Assembly (NCBI GenBank): GCA_030837825.1
Contig: JAUQYB010000091.1
Location: forward strand, 1-64,000
Direction: 5' to 3'
Length of the DNA stretch: 64,000 nt
DNA from: Albidovulum sp.
GTDB taxonomy: Bacteria; Pseudomonadota; Alphaproteobacteria; Rhodobacterales; Rhodobacteraceae
The position numbers and the translations under genes were made by a program. Every line of letters starts with the position of its first letter. Within the stretch, counting starts at the first letter, position 1. This document shows positions 17,391-26,842 of the stretch, one piece after another. The notes beneath the pieces were generated by a model, which saw only the letters and a program-made list of their open reading frames with translations, did no database searches and was not told where the DNA came from.

Positions 17391-19844
17391 ATGGCGGAAG
17401 TTCCGAACCGGGCGGATGTGGTGATCGTGGGCGGCGGCGTGGCGGGCTGCTCCGTCGCCTACCACCTCACCAGGATCGGCATCACCGATGTGGTGCTCTG
17501 CGAGCGGAAGCAACTCACTTCCGGCACCACCTGGCACGCGGCGGGGCTTGTCACTCAGTTGCGCGCCACGCGGCGGATGACCGAGCTTGCGAAATACACC
17601 GGCGAGCTGTTCGGCTCGCTCGAGGCCGAGACCGGGCAGGCCACCGGGTTCAAGAGGAACGGCTCGCTCCGCGTCGCCAACACCCCGGCGCGCTATGAGG
17701 AACTGGCGCGCGGCGCCTCGATGGGGCGCAACTTCGGCCTGCCGGTGGAGCCGGTGAGCCCCGGCGAGATCAAGGAGCGCTGGTCGCCGATCTCGACCGA
17801 GGGCATCGTCGGCGGCTTCTGGTTCCCGCATGACGGGCAGGTCAACCCCGCCGACGTGACGCAGGCCTATGCCAGGGGCGCGCGGATGCGCGGGGCCAAG
17901 GTGCTGGAGCATACCGGCGTCACCCGGATTCTGGTGGAAAACGGCAAGGCCGCCGGGGTGATGACCGACAAGGGGCCGATCCGGGCCGAGACGGTGGTGA
18001 TCTGCGGCGGCATGTGGTCGCGCGATCTGGCGGCCGAGGCGGGCGTGGTGCTGCCGCTGCACGCCGCGGAACACTTCTACTGCGTGACCGAGGCGATCCC
18101 AGGCCTGCCGCGCGAACTGCCGGTGTTGTTCCTCGGCGACGAATGGACCTATTACAAGGAAGATGCCGGCAAGCTGCTGGTCGGCTTCTTCGAGCCGAAC
18201 GCCAAGCCCTGGGGGCAGGGCGGCATCCCCGAGGATTTCGCCTTCGGCACGCTGCCCGAGGACATCGACCATATCGCCCCCTATCTGGAAACCGCCACCC
18301 GCCGGGTGCCGGTGCTGGAGCGCACGGGGATCCAGCTTTTCTTCAACGGGCCGGAAAGCTTCACCCCCGACGACCGCTATCTCTTGGGCGAAACGCCTGA
18401 GCTGCCGGGCCTTTTCTGCGCCACCGGCTTCAATTCGGTCGGCATCCTGTCCTCGGGCGGGGTGGGCAAGGCGATGGCCGACTGGATTCGCGACCGCCGT
18501 CCGCCCGTCGAACTGATGGATGTCGACGTACGCCGCACCCAGGCCTTCCAGGGCAACCGCAAGTATCTGGAGGACCGCACGACCGAAACGCTTGGCGCGC
18601 TTTTCGACATGCACTGGCCGTCCAAGCAGTTCGAGACCGCCCGCGGCATCCGCCGCAGCCCGTTCCACGACCGGCTGACCGCGATGGGCGCCTGGATGAC
18701 CGAGGCCGCGGGCTGGGAACGGCCGGGCTTCTTCGGGGCGCCGGGCACCACGCCCGAGGTGGGCTATTCCTACGGGCGGGCCACCTGGTTCGACAGCGTG
18801 GGCGCGGAATGCCGCAACACGGCGGAGAACGTCACGCTCTTCGACCATTCCTGCTTCATCAAATACCTAGTCGCCGGGCCGGATGCCTGCGCCGTGCTGA
18901 ACCGCATCTGCGCGGGGCAGATCGACGTGGCCCCGGGCCGCGTCGTCTACACCCAATGGCTGAACGATCAGGCCGGGATCGAGGCGGACGTGACCGTCAC
19001 CCGCCTCTCGGAGACCGAGTTCATGGTGGTGACCATCGCCGTGTCGCAGCGCCGCGACATGGCCTGGCTGAAGCGCCGCCTGCCCGAAGGCGCGCGGGTC
19101 TTCGTCCATGATATCACCTCGGCCACGCCGATGCTGGCGCTGATGGGGCCGAAGTCTCGCGATCTGCTCGGACGCCTGTCGCCTGACGATTTCGGCAACG
19201 CAGCCTTCCCCTTCGGCACCTCGCGAGAGATCGACCTCGGCTATGCCCGGGTCCGCGCCAGCCGGCTGACCTTCGTCGGCGAGCTGGGGTGGGAGCTTTA
19301 CATGCCCACCGAATTCGCCGGCCACGTTTTCGAGAGCATTGTCGCCGCCGGCGCCGACCTGGGGCTGAGGATGGGCGGTTTTTTCGCCATCAACGCGCTC
19401 AGGATGGAAAAGGGCTACCGCCACTGGGGCCACGACGTCGGCGAGGAGGACACGCCGCTTCAGGCCGGGCTCGGCTTCGCCGTCGCTTTCGACAAGCCGG
19501 GCGGCTTCATCGGCCGCGAGGCGCTTGTCGCCCAGCGCGACGCGGGTCCGGTCGAACGGCGGATGGTTCAGGTGAGGGTGGAGGCCGGCAGCATCCCGCC
19601 GCATCTCTATCACAACGAGCCGCTCCTGCGGGACGGAGAGATCGTCGGCTCCGTCACCACCGGCGCCTATGGCCACAGGATCGGCGCCTCGCTCGGCATG
19701 GGCTATGTCGCCTGCCCCGGCGGGGTGACCGCCGACTGGCTGGCCACGGGAGCCTGGGAGGTCGAGGTCGCCTGGAAGCGTTACCCAGCCCGGCTTCAGC
19801 TTGGCCCCTGGTATGACCCGAAAGGCACCCGCCCCAAGGGTTAG
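17391..19844 (+). CDS. Dimethylglycine/sarcosine dehydrogenase-like flavoprotein with folate-binding domain
   Basis: This 817-residue protein has the architecture of dimethylglycine dehydrogenase. The N-terminal DAO domain has VIVGGGVAGCSVAYHL, and SGTTWHAAGL holds the histidine that binds FAD covalently in DMGDH. The FAO_M linker domain follows, then a GcvT aminomethyltransferase domain (about 430-800) that passes the one-carbon unit to tetrahydrofolate. It should N-demethylate a methylated amine such as dimethylglycine or sarcosine. It sits between the aldehyde dehydrogenase and an NCS1 permease, and near the formate dehydrogenase, a plausible C1 disposal route. The exact substrate is unknown. 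Confidence 0.9.
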   Translation: MAEVPNRADVVIVGGGVAGCSVAYHLTRIGITDVVLCERKQLTSGTTWHAAGLVTQLRATRRMTELAKYTGELFGSLEAETGQATGFKRNGSLRVANTPARYEELARGASMGRNFGLPVEPVSPGEIKERWSPISTEGIVGGFWFPHDGQVNPADVTQAYARGARMRGAKVLEHTGVTRILVENGKAAGVMTDKGPIRAETVVICGGMWSRDLAAEAGVVLPLHAAEHFYCVTEAIPGLPRELPVLFLGDEWTYYKEDAGKLLVGFFEPNAKPWGQGGIPEDFAFGTLPEDIDHIAPYLETATRRVPVLERTGIQLFFNGPESFTPDDRYLLGETPELPGLFCATGFNSVGILSSGGVGKAMADWIRDRRPPVELMDVDVRRTQAFQGNRKYLEDRTTETLGALFDMHWPSKQFETARGIRRSPFHDRLTAMGAWMTEAAGWERPGFFGAPGTTPEVGYSYGRATWFDSVGAECRNTAENVTLFDHSCFIKYLVAGPDACAVLNRICAGQIDVAPGRVVYTQWLNDQAGIEADVTVTRLSETEFMVVTIAVSQRRDMAWLKRRLPEGARVFVHDITSATPMLALMGPKSRDLLGRLSPDDFGNAAFPFGTSREIDLGYARVRASRLTFVGELGWELYMPTEFAGHVFESIVAAGADLGLRMGGFFAINALRMEKGYRHWGHDVGEEDTPLQAGLGFAVAFDKPGGFIGREALVAQRDAGPVERRMVQVRVEAGSIPPHLYHNEPLLRDGEIVGSVTTGAYGHRIGASLGMGYVACPGGVTADWLATGAWEVEVAWKRYPARLQLGPWYDPKGTRPKG

Positions 19845-19911
19845 GCACCTTCCCCCGGGGTGCACGTGATCCGGGGGCAACGATCAACGGGACACCAACG
19901 GGAGGAACGAA

Positions 19912-20067
19912 ATGGCACAGGAAAAGCTGCACCCGGAACTGGAGCGCCGCCTCCAGCTTCTGGAAGAGCCGCAGAACCAGGGACAGGACTACGACGGCCT
20001 CGCCTGGCTGGCGCTGATCGGGCTGGGCATCGTCCTGCCCGTCATCGCGCTGCTGATCGGGAGATAA
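19912..20067 (+). CDS. Small one-TM protein encoded just upstream of the NCS1 permease
   Basis: This is a 51-residue protein with a GGGAGGA ribosome-binding site before its ATG. The first 30 residues are charged and helical (MAQEKLHPELERRLQLLEEPQ). A single membrane helix follows (LAWLALIGLGIVLPVIALLI) and the chain ends GR. The stop is four bases before the permease start, so the two are surely co-translated. I know no family. The pattern of a tiny TM protein paired with a transporter suggests an accessory or stabilising subunit. Confidence 0.75.
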   Translation: MAQEKLHPELERRLQLLEEPQNQGQDYDGLAWLALIGLGIVLPVIALLIGR

Positions 20068-20071
20068 GGCG

Positions 20072-21475
20072 ATGAGCGACACTACCGAAGCCGTTCTGAT
20101 TGAGGCCGACAAGAGCGCCTGGCCGCTTCTGCCGCGCGAACGCACCTGGGGGCCGTGGCAGCTCGGCATCTCGCTCGCCACCGCAGCCGCTGCGACCTGG
20201 TGCTACATCATCGGCGAATATGTCGGCTATTACCTGAATTTCGACGAAGGCTTCTTCACGCTTCTTGCCGGCAGCATGATCGGCATGCTGATCGTGGCGC
20301 TGGCCGCGGTGCCCGTGGCCATCCGCTTCGGCGTCGATTCGATCGCTTCGTCAAAGCCGCAGTTCGGCAGCCGCGGCTGGGTGATCCCGGCGGCGATGCA
20401 GTTCGTCTCCATCGTCGGCTGGAACTCGCTCCTGCTGATCTTCTTCGCCAAGTCCACACGGCAGCTCCTGCTGGCGCTCGGCTGGATCGGCGAGGACAGC
20501 CACGGCTACCTGGTGCAGGCCACCGTCCTGCTCGCCTCCGCCCTGGTGTTCCTGTTCCTGCTGAAAGGCTCGGCGGGGGTGGACCGGGTGGCGAAGATCC
20601 TCGTCGCGCATGTCTTCGTCGGGTTCTGGATGCTCTACATCCTGCTGACCCAGCGCTGGGACGACCTTCAGGCCGCGGTTCCCGCCTATGCCTCGACCGA
20701 CGCGCGCTGGAACTACACCACGGGGGTGGAGATCGGCATCGTCTCGCTCCTGTCGTGGTGGCCCTATATCGGGGCGATGGTGCGGATGGCGCCATCGGGG
20801 CGCAAGGCTGCGGCGCCGATCATGATCGGCATGGGCCTGCCGGTGCCGCTCCTCTCGGCCATCGGCATCGCCGGCATCCTCGTCCTTCAGGTTTCTGACC
20901 CGGCGGAATGGATGCGCACCGTGGGCGGGCCTGTATACGGGGTGATCGCGCTTCTGTTCGTGGCGGCGGCGAACCTCGGCACCGCGGTGGCGGGGGTCTA
21001 TTCCTCGTCCATCGGGCTCAGGCACTTCCCGGCGTTCCAGCATCTGCACTGGCCGACGCTGCTCCTGATCTCGATCGCACCGGTGGGGCTGGTGGGACTG
21101 TTCATCCCCGAACTGTTCTTCGCCAACTTCGGCACGTTCCTGGCCTTCATCGGCCTCGGCTTCGCGCCGCTCTGCGGCATCCAGATCGCCGACTACTACC
21201 TGCTGCGCCGGGGCCGCATCTCGGTGCGCGGCCTGTTTGAGGGCGGGGCGGGCAGCCCCTACCGGTTCTGGGGCGGGTTCAACCCGGCGTCGATCCTGGC
21301 CATGATCGCCGGGGTCCTGACCTATCTCTATCTGCTGAACCCGATCACCTACGCCAGCCGCTCGCCCTACGAATACGTGACCGCGTCGCTGCCCACCGCC
21401 CTCGTGGCCGGGGTCGTCTTCGCGCTGGTCACGGCGCTGGTCGTCCGGCCGGCGGGCAAAGGGGGCTACGAATAG
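20072..21475 (+). CDS. NCS1-family (cytosine permease-like) transporter
   Basis: This is a 467-residue inner-membrane protein with about 12 hydrophobic helices. It shows the NCS1/cytosine-purine permease layout: an N-terminal PLLPRERTWGPWQL, GSMIGMLIVA in TM2, IASSKPQFGSRGWVIPA, and GFAPLCGIQIADYYLLRRG near helix 9-10. Members import nucleobases, hydantoins or related N-heterocycles using H+ or Na+. It ends the operon with the aldehyde dehydrogenase and the demethylase-like flavoprotein. The cargo is therefore probably an N-methylated or nitrogenous compound that these enzymes break down (inference). Confidence 0.88.
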   Translation: MSDTTEAVLIEADKSAWPLLPRERTWGPWQLGISLATAAAATWCYIIGEYVGYYLNFDEGFFTLLAGSMIGMLIVALAAVPVAIRFGVDSIASSKPQFGSRGWVIPAAMQFVSIVGWNSLLLIFFAKSTRQLLLALGWIGEDSHGYLVQATVLLASALVFLFLLKGSAGVDRVAKILVAHVFVGFWMLYILLTQRWDDLQAAVPAYASTDARWNYTTGVEIGIVSLLSWWPYIGAMVRMAPSGRKAAAPIMIGMGLPVPLLSAIGIAGILVLQVSDPAEWMRTVGGPVYGVIALLFVAAANLGTAVAGVYSSSIGLRHFPAFQHLHWPTLLLISIAPVGLVGLFIPELFFANFGTFLAFIGLGFAPLCGIQIADYYLLRRGRISVRGLFEGGAGSPYRFWGGFNPASILAMIAGVLTYLYLLNPITYASRSPYEYVTASLPTALVAGVVFALVTALVVRPAGKGGYE

Positions 21476-21481
21476 CCCGAC

Positions 21482-21515
21482 AGCGCGGCCGCCGGCCAAC
21501 GCCGGCGGCCGCGCT
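21482..21515. terminator. Strong bidirectional hairpin between convergent transporters
   Basis: A perfect 15-base stem, AGCGCGGCCGCCGGC (21482-21496) and its complement (21501-21515), encloses a CAAC loop. It lies between the NCS1 permease and the convergent EamA gene and overlaps the latter's stop codon. No T-run follows, so it may work with Rho or simply block convergent transcription. Confidence 0.6.
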
Positions 21516-22407
21516 ACGCGGTCCTGCGCTTCGCGGCATCTCTGGACCCGAGCTGGATCAGCGCGACACCGCCGAGGATCAGGCCAAGGGCTGCGAGCTC
21601 GAGGCCGGTGACCGTCTCTCCCGCGGCGGCGCCGATCGCGACGGCGACAACTGCCGGCAGATAGGTGGCGCCCGAGGCCCCGATGGCGCCCAGCCGCTCC
21701 ACCATGTAGTAGTAGATCAGATAGGCCAGTCCCGTGCCCAGGAGGCCCAGCCCCAGGACGAGGCCGAGAAGCGCGTGGCCGTTTCCGACAATGGCCGAGA
21801 TGCCCCGGTAGTCGGTCAGAAACGCCAACGTCGGCAACGCCAGACCGATCTGCCACGTCGCCAGGGCAAGCGGCGACAGGCCGAGGGGTGCGAGGTATCG
21901 CCGCGCATAGACAAAGGACACGCCGACGCTCGCCGTTCCTGCCATGATCCACAGGACGCCCGCCGTGGCGATGCTTTCGCCGCCGTCCCAGGGACGGGCG
22001 GTCAGGATGATGCCTGCGAACCCGGTGGCCACGCCGGCGGCCGTCAATGCCGAAGGCCGCTCGGACCTCAGCACGAGCCAGGAGGTCACGAAGGTCACGA
22101 TCGGGATCGCCCCGCCCAGAAGCCCCGCCACGCTGGAGGGCAGAAGCGCCGTGCCTGCGACGAAGCCGTAGTAGTAGAACGAGGTCGCCAGCACCGACAT
22201 CACCGCGAAATGCGGAACGTAGCGCAACTGCCGGCGGTTCACGGCGCCTGACGCCCATGCGGCAAGCGCCAGCGGCAGGAAACCCGCCACCACGCGCAGG
22301 AACACGACCTGCATGGGCGAGATCACCTCCGTCGCCATCTTCATGTAGATGTAGTTCGATCCCCAGATCAGGCCGACAAGGACAAGAGCGGCATAGGCAC
22401 GGAACAT
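21514..22407 (-). CDS. EamA/DMT-family transporter
   Basis: This 297-residue protein has ten hydrophobic helices in two EamA repeats, starting MFRAYAALVLVGLIWGSNYIYMKMA. The first EamA repeat motif is visible in GFLPLALAAW and SVAGLLGGAIPIVTFV. Such proteins export or import small metabolites. The start at 22407 gives the normal length; the upstream frame is a shadow of the divergent LysR gene. It is divergently transcribed from that regulator (99 bases apart), which suggests that the regulator controls it. Confidence 0.88.
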   Translation of the reverse strand: MFRAYAALVLVGLIWGSNYIYMKMATEVISPMQVVFLRVVAGFLPLALAAWASGAVNRRQLRYVPHFAVMSVLATSFYYYGFVAGTALLPSSVAGLLGGAIPIVTFVTSWLVLRSERPSALTAAGVATGFAGIILTARPWDGGESIATAGVLWIMAGTASVGVSFVYARRYLAPLGLSPLALATWQIGLALPTLAFLTDYRGISAIVGNGHALLGLVLGLGLLGTGLAYLIYYYMVERLGAIGASGATYLPAVVAVAIGAAAGETVTGLELAALGLILGGVALIQLGSRDAAKRRTA

Positions 22408-22506
22408 GGTGGAGCCTTTTCGTTTTCTGCGCGGCAGACTGCACCGGATCGTCCGCCCTTTCGCGCCAGAAGAAAACCTGCAAGGGTGTAGGAAATCTGC
22501 AGGCCA

Positions 22507-23385
22507 ATGATGATCACGCCGCGCCGCAAGCTGCCGCCCCTGAACGCCCTGCGCGCCTTCGAGGTTTCCGGGCGCCGGTTGAGTTTCCGGGCCGCTGCGG
22601 ACGAGCTGGGCGTCACCCAGGGCGCAGTCGCACAGCAGGTGCGGGCGCTGGAAGATCACCTTGGCCTGCCGCTGTTCCACCGGCTTGCGCGCGGCCTGGC
22701 GCTGACGCCGCAAGGCTCCGCCTATCATTTCGACATCACTCGCGCCTTCGACACCCTGGCGGAGGCGACCGGACGGCTTGCCCTGAAGCCCGGCCGTGTG
22801 ACCATCAGCGTGACGCCCACTGTCGCCACGCGCATCCTGATCCCGCGCCTGACCGAACTGCGCGATGCCCTGCCCGGCGTGGAGCTTCGCACCATCGCTG
22901 ACGAGGATCTGCCGGACTTCGACCGCGACGGGGTCGACATCGCCATCGGGCTCGCCAGCCCGCCGATTCCGCCCGCCCTTGAGGCGCGGCTGCTGATCCG
23001 GCAGGAGATCATCGCGGTGGCGAGTCCCCGGCTGGTCGACGGCCTGTCGCTGCCCCTCGACGAGGCGCAGATACGCACCCTGCCGCTGCTTCATCATTGC
23101 CAGGATCATTGGCCGCGTTTTCTCGACACGCAGGCCCCGCTGCCGGGCGCGCAGTTCAGCCTGACCACCCTTGCGCTTGACGCCGCCATCGCCGGACAGG
23201 GGGTCGTGGTGGCCGGTCGCGCCTTCGTCGCGGCGGAGCTGGCGGACGGACGTCTGGTGCAGGTGATGGAACGGACGCTGCGGGTCGAACCCGACTACTG
23301 GATCGTGCGCAGACGCGGGAGCCCCCCGGGGGCGGCATCCGACGCCGTCTGGGCCTGGTGCGTCGAGCGGCTGAGCACGGGCTGA
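22507..23385 (+). CDS. LysR-family regulator (GcvA-like)
   Basis: This 292-residue regulator has an N-terminal winged HTH (PPLNALRAFEVSGRRLSFRAAADELGVTQGAVAQQVRALEDHLG), typical of the GcvA subgroup, and a periplasmic-binding-like effector domain from about residue 95. It is divergent from the EamA transporter, and LysR proteins usually control the divergent gene and themselves. It is one of three GcvA-like regulators within 6.3 kb. Confidence 0.9.
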   Translation: MMITPRRKLPPLNALRAFEVSGRRLSFRAAADELGVTQGAVAQQVRALEDHLGLPLFHRLARGLALTPQGSAYHFDITRAFDTLAEATGRLALKPGRVTISVTPTVATRILIPRLTELRDALPGVELRTIADEDLPDFDRDGVDIAIGLASPPIPPALEARLLIRQEIIAVASPRLVDGLSLPLDEAQIRTLPLLHHCQDHWPRFLDTQAPLPGAQFSLTTLALDAAIAGQGVVVAGRAFVAAELADGRLVQVMERTLRVEPDYWIVRRRGSPPGAASDAVWAWCVERLSTG

Positions 23386-23540
23386 TGCCCATCGCGGCGC
23401 CGGCTCCTCGCAGGGAAGTCGATCGCTGCCGCAAAGAGGCCACGACGGGACGGTGAGTCGTCCCCTGATGGCACGGCGGCGGAAATGAGCTCCGCCGCCC
23501 GTCTTTTCATCGTTGACCGGCCCCTGATAGAGTTCCCGGC

Positions 23541-24443
23541 ATGGTCAGCCGCCACTACAGCCTGCCTTCGCTCACTGCGCTCGCCGCCTTCGAGGCGGTG
23601 GCGCGCCGGCTGAACCTGACGCGCGCGGCGGAGGAGCTGAACGTCACCCCCGGCGCGGTGTCCAGGCAGGTCAGGCAACTGGAAACCGACCTGGGCCGGC
23701 CGCTGATCCTTCGGCACCACAACGGCGTGTCGCTGACGGCCGAGGGCGAGGCGGTGGCGAATACCCTGCACGACGCCTTCGAGCGGATTTCGGGGACGTT
23801 GCAGCAGGTCCGCGTGGCCGGCGAGCGGGCGCATGTGTCGATCCTGTCGACCATGGCCACGATGCAGTTGTGGCTGATGCCGCGGCTGGGTTCGTTCTGG
23901 GCGGCGCATCAGGAGATCGTGGTGGAGCATGTCATCTCGGAGCGGCGGCACGACACCGCACGACCCGACATCGACCTGCGGCTGCGCTACGGCGACGGCA
24001 CCTGGCCGGGCGAGCAGGCGATGAAGATCCAGGACGAACATGTGCTGGCGGTGGCGAGCCCGGGTTTCCTTGACGGCCATCCGGTCACAACGCTGGCGGA
24101 CCTGGCCGAGGCGCCGTTGCTGTCGGTCGAGGGCCCCGAATGGAACTGGATGACCTGGGCGAGTTTCCTCCATGCCACGGGAACCCCCTTCCGGCGGCTG
24201 AACCTGCGCCGGTTCAACAGCTATGTCATCGCGCTGCAGGCCGCGCGCGACTGGCAGGGCGTGGCGCTGGGCTGGACCAGCCTCGTGCGGCCGCTGATAG
24301 CCTCGGGCGAGTTGCGCCAGGTGACTTCGGCCGATGTGGCCGACCCGCTGGCGATCTACGTGACCTGGAGCGACCGGCGCCCGCTCAGCCGCGAAGCCAC
24401 GGTCTTCCGCGACTGGTTGCTGGCGCAGGGAGAGTTGAGTTGA
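23541..24443 (+). CDS. LysR-family regulator (GcvA-like)
   Basis: This is a 300-residue LysR protein with the N-terminal HTH PSLTALAAFEAVARRLNLTRAAEELNVTPGAVSRQVRQLE. The effector domain contains RPDIDLRLRYGDGTWPG, a segment usual in GcvA-type members. It lies 142 bases upstream of the zinc-type dehydrogenase and the enolase-superfamily gene on the same strand. It may therefore regulate that cluster from its 5' end, but no operator is obvious. Confidence 0.9.
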   Translation: MVSRHYSLPSLTALAAFEAVARRLNLTRAAEELNVTPGAVSRQVRQLETDLGRPLILRHHNGVSLTAEGEAVANTLHDAFERISGTLQQVRVAGERAHVSILSTMATMQLWLMPRLGSFWAAHQEIVVEHVISERRHDTARPDIDLRLRYGDGTWPGEQAMKIQDEHVLAVASPGFLDGHPVTTLADLAEAPLLSVEGPEWNWMTWASFLHATGTPFRRLNLRRFNSYVIALQAARDWQGVALGWTSLVRPLIASGELRQVTSADVADPLAIYVTWSDRRPLSREATVFRDWLLAQGELS

Positions 24444-24585
24444 ACTCAACGCCGGGCGGCAACTTGTTCGCTTGATCACCGGGTCTTGCCGGCGTCATCT
24501 GTCGGCCCAGCCGCGTCTTGCCTGCGGCTGACCCGAGCCGCCCGGCCCGGTTGCGGCCGATGACCCAAGGGAAGATGACGCGCCG

Positions 24586-25671
24586 ATGATACCCGAAACA
24601 ATGGCCGCCGTTCTGCTGACCGGCCACGGCGACATGGACAAGCTCGCCTGGCGTACCGACGTGCCGGTGCCGCAACCGAAACCCGGCGAGGTGTTGATCC
24701 GCGTCGCCGCCTCGGCGGTGAACAACACCGACATCAACACCCGCATCGGCTGGTATTCCAAGGCGGTGGAGGTGGCGACCGAGGACGCCGCAACCGCGCA
24801 GGTTGACAGCGCCGATGCCTCATGGTCCGGCGTGCCGCTGCAATTCCCGCGCATCCAGGGCGCCGATGCCTGCGGCCATATCGTGGCGGTGGGGGCGGGC
24901 GTCGATCCGGCGCGGATCGGCGAACGGGTGCTGGTGCGCAACATGCTGCGGTCCTATGTCGATTTCCGGCCCTATGAATGCTGGACCTTCGGCAGCGAGA
25001 TCGACGGCGGCTTCGCCCAATTCACCGTCGCCCCGGCGCGCGAGACCTATGCGGTGCGCTGCGACTGGTCGGATGCAGAACTGGCCTCGATCCCCTGCGC
25101 CTGTTCGACGGCGGAAAACATGCTGCACCGGGCCGGAGTCGGGGCAGAACGGGTGCTGGTCACCGGCGCCTCGGGCGGGGTTGGCTCGGCCGCGGTGCAA
25201 CTTGCCAGGCGCCGCGGCGCCGAGGTGATTGCGGTCTGCGCAGCGGCCAAGGCCGATGAGGTGCGCGCGCTGGGTGCCGACCGCTGCATCGACCGTGGCG
25301 CCGATCTGGCGGCGGAACTGGGTCGCAATTCGATCGACGTGGCGATCGACATGGTGGGCGGCCCCGGCTTCCCGGCGCTTCTCGACGTACTGCGGCCCGG
25401 CGGGCGCTATGCTGTCGCCGGCGCCATCGCCGGGCCGATCTGCGAACTGGACCTGCGCACCGTCTACCTGAAGGATCTGACGCTTCACGGCTGCACCTTC
25501 CAGGAGGACGAGGTCTTCGCGAACCTGATCCGCTACGTCGAGGCCGGCGAGATCCGGCCGGTGGCGGCAAGGACCTATCCGCTGGCCGACATCGCCGAGG
25601 CGCAGCGCGACTTCCTGTCAAAGAAGCATACCGGCAAGCTGGTGCTGATCCCCCCGCAGGTGGCCGAATGA
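24586..25671 (+). CDS. Quinone-oxidoreductase-like (MDR) alcohol dehydrogenase
   Basis: This is a 361-residue medium-chain dehydrogenase. It has a GroES-like N-terminal domain (AAVLLTGHGDMDKLAWRTDVPVPQPKPGEVLIRVAASAVNNTDIN) and a Rossmann domain with GASGGVGSAAVQLARRRGAEVIA. The usual catalytic-zinc residues (Cys and the GHE motif) are not evident, so it resembles the zinc-free quinone oxidoreductase branch. The stop overlaps the next gene's ATG by four bases, which makes it an operon with the enolase-superfamily gene. The substrate is unknown. Confidence 0.88.
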   Translation: MIPETMAAVLLTGHGDMDKLAWRTDVPVPQPKPGEVLIRVAASAVNNTDINTRIGWYSKAVEVATEDAATAQVDSADASWSGVPLQFPRIQGADACGHIVAVGAGVDPARIGERVLVRNMLRSYVDFRPYECWTFGSEIDGGFAQFTVAPARETYAVRCDWSDAELASIPCACSTAENMLHRAGVGAERVLVTGASGGVGSAAVQLARRRGAEVIAVCAAAKADEVRALGADRCIDRGADLAAELGRNSIDVAIDMVGGPGFPALLDVLRPGGRYAVAGAIAGPICELDLRTVYLKDLTLHGCTFQEDEVFANLIRYVEAGEIRPVAARTYPLADIAEAQRDFLSKKHTGKLVLIPPQVAE

Positions 25672-26791
25672 AAATCAAGACCATCGAGCTTTACCAGGTG
25701 GAACTGCCCTATTCCGGCGGGGTCTATCTGCTGTCGGGCGGGCGCGAATACCGCAGCTTCGACGCGGCGGTCGTGCGCATCGAGACCGACACCGGGCTTG
25801 AAGGCTGGGGCGAGTCCACGCCGTTCGGATCGACCTACATCGCCGCGCATGCCCGCGGTGCCCGGGCCGGGATCGAGGAGATCGCCCCGCATCTGCTGGG
25901 CCGCGATCCGCGCCAGGTCGACCGGATCAACGACGCGATGGACGAGGCGCTGGTCGGCCATCACCACGCCAAGACCGCGCTGGACATCGCCTGCTGGGAC
26001 GTGTTCGGCAAGTCGGTGGATCTGCCGGTCTGCGAACTGCTCGGCGGTTCCACCGGGGCCAGGATGCCGACGATTTCGTCGACCTATGCGGGCACGCCCG
26101 AGGAGATGCGGTCCCGCGTCGCGCGGCACCGGCAGATGGGCTACAGGGGCCATTCCATCAAGATTGGCGCGCTCGACAGCGAAGGGGGTCCGGCGCTGGA
26201 TGCAGAACGCATCGGCGCCTGCCTTGCCGACCGCAGGCCGGGCGAGTTCTTCCTGGTCGACGCCAATGGCGGGATGCTGCCGGAAACCGCGCTTCGGATG
26301 CTGCGGCTTCTGCCTGCCGGGCTTGACTTCGTGCTGGAAGCGCCCTGCGCCACCTGGCGCGAAACCGCAAGCCTGCGCAAGCGCTGCCGGGTTCCGATCA
26401 TCATGGATGAACTGGCCGAACTGGACGGCGATGTTTCCCGCATCGTCTCCGAGGATATCGCCGACGGGATCGGGCTCAAGGTATCGAAGGCCGGCGGGCT
26501 GACCCGCGGCCGCCGCCACCGCGACATCTGCCGCGCGGCGGGGCTGACGATTTCGGTGCAGGACACCGTGGGATGGCCATCGCCTTCGCCGGCATCGTCC
26601 ACCTCGGCGCCACCGTGCCGGAACGCAACCTGCGTTGCATCCTCGATTGCCGCGACATGGTCACGCTGGTCGTCGCCGACTTCGACGCGCCTGTCACCGC
26701 GGGCGGCGTGCTGGCGCCGACGGCCCCCGGGCTTGGCATCACCGTCCGGCGCGAGGTGCTTGGCGATCCCGTTGCCCGCTGGGCGACCTGA
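25668..26791 (+). pseudogene. Enolase-superfamily (muconate-lactonizing/mandelate-racemase-like) gene with a frameshift
   Basis: The product resembles MLE-subgroup enzymes that act on proline derivatives, that is cis-3-hydroxy-L-proline dehydratase or betaine epimerase. It begins MKIKTIELYQVELPYSGGVYLLSGG, and GWGESTPFGSTY, KTALDIACWD, SIKIG, FLVDANGG and LKVSKAGGLTR follow. After ISVQDTVG near 26570 the frame breaks. The C-terminus (AIAFAGIVHLGATVPERNL to GDPVARWAT) continues in the next frame to 26791. Adding one G to the GGG at 26570-26572 restores a 374-residue enzyme of normal length. This is either a sequencing error or a recent inactivation. It is coupled to the preceding dehydrogenase (ATGA). 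Confidence 0.8.
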
Positions 26792-26842
26792 ACCACAGCA
26801 AGAGCGCCCCAAGGCGCCGTAACCCCCGACAAGGAGAGACCG

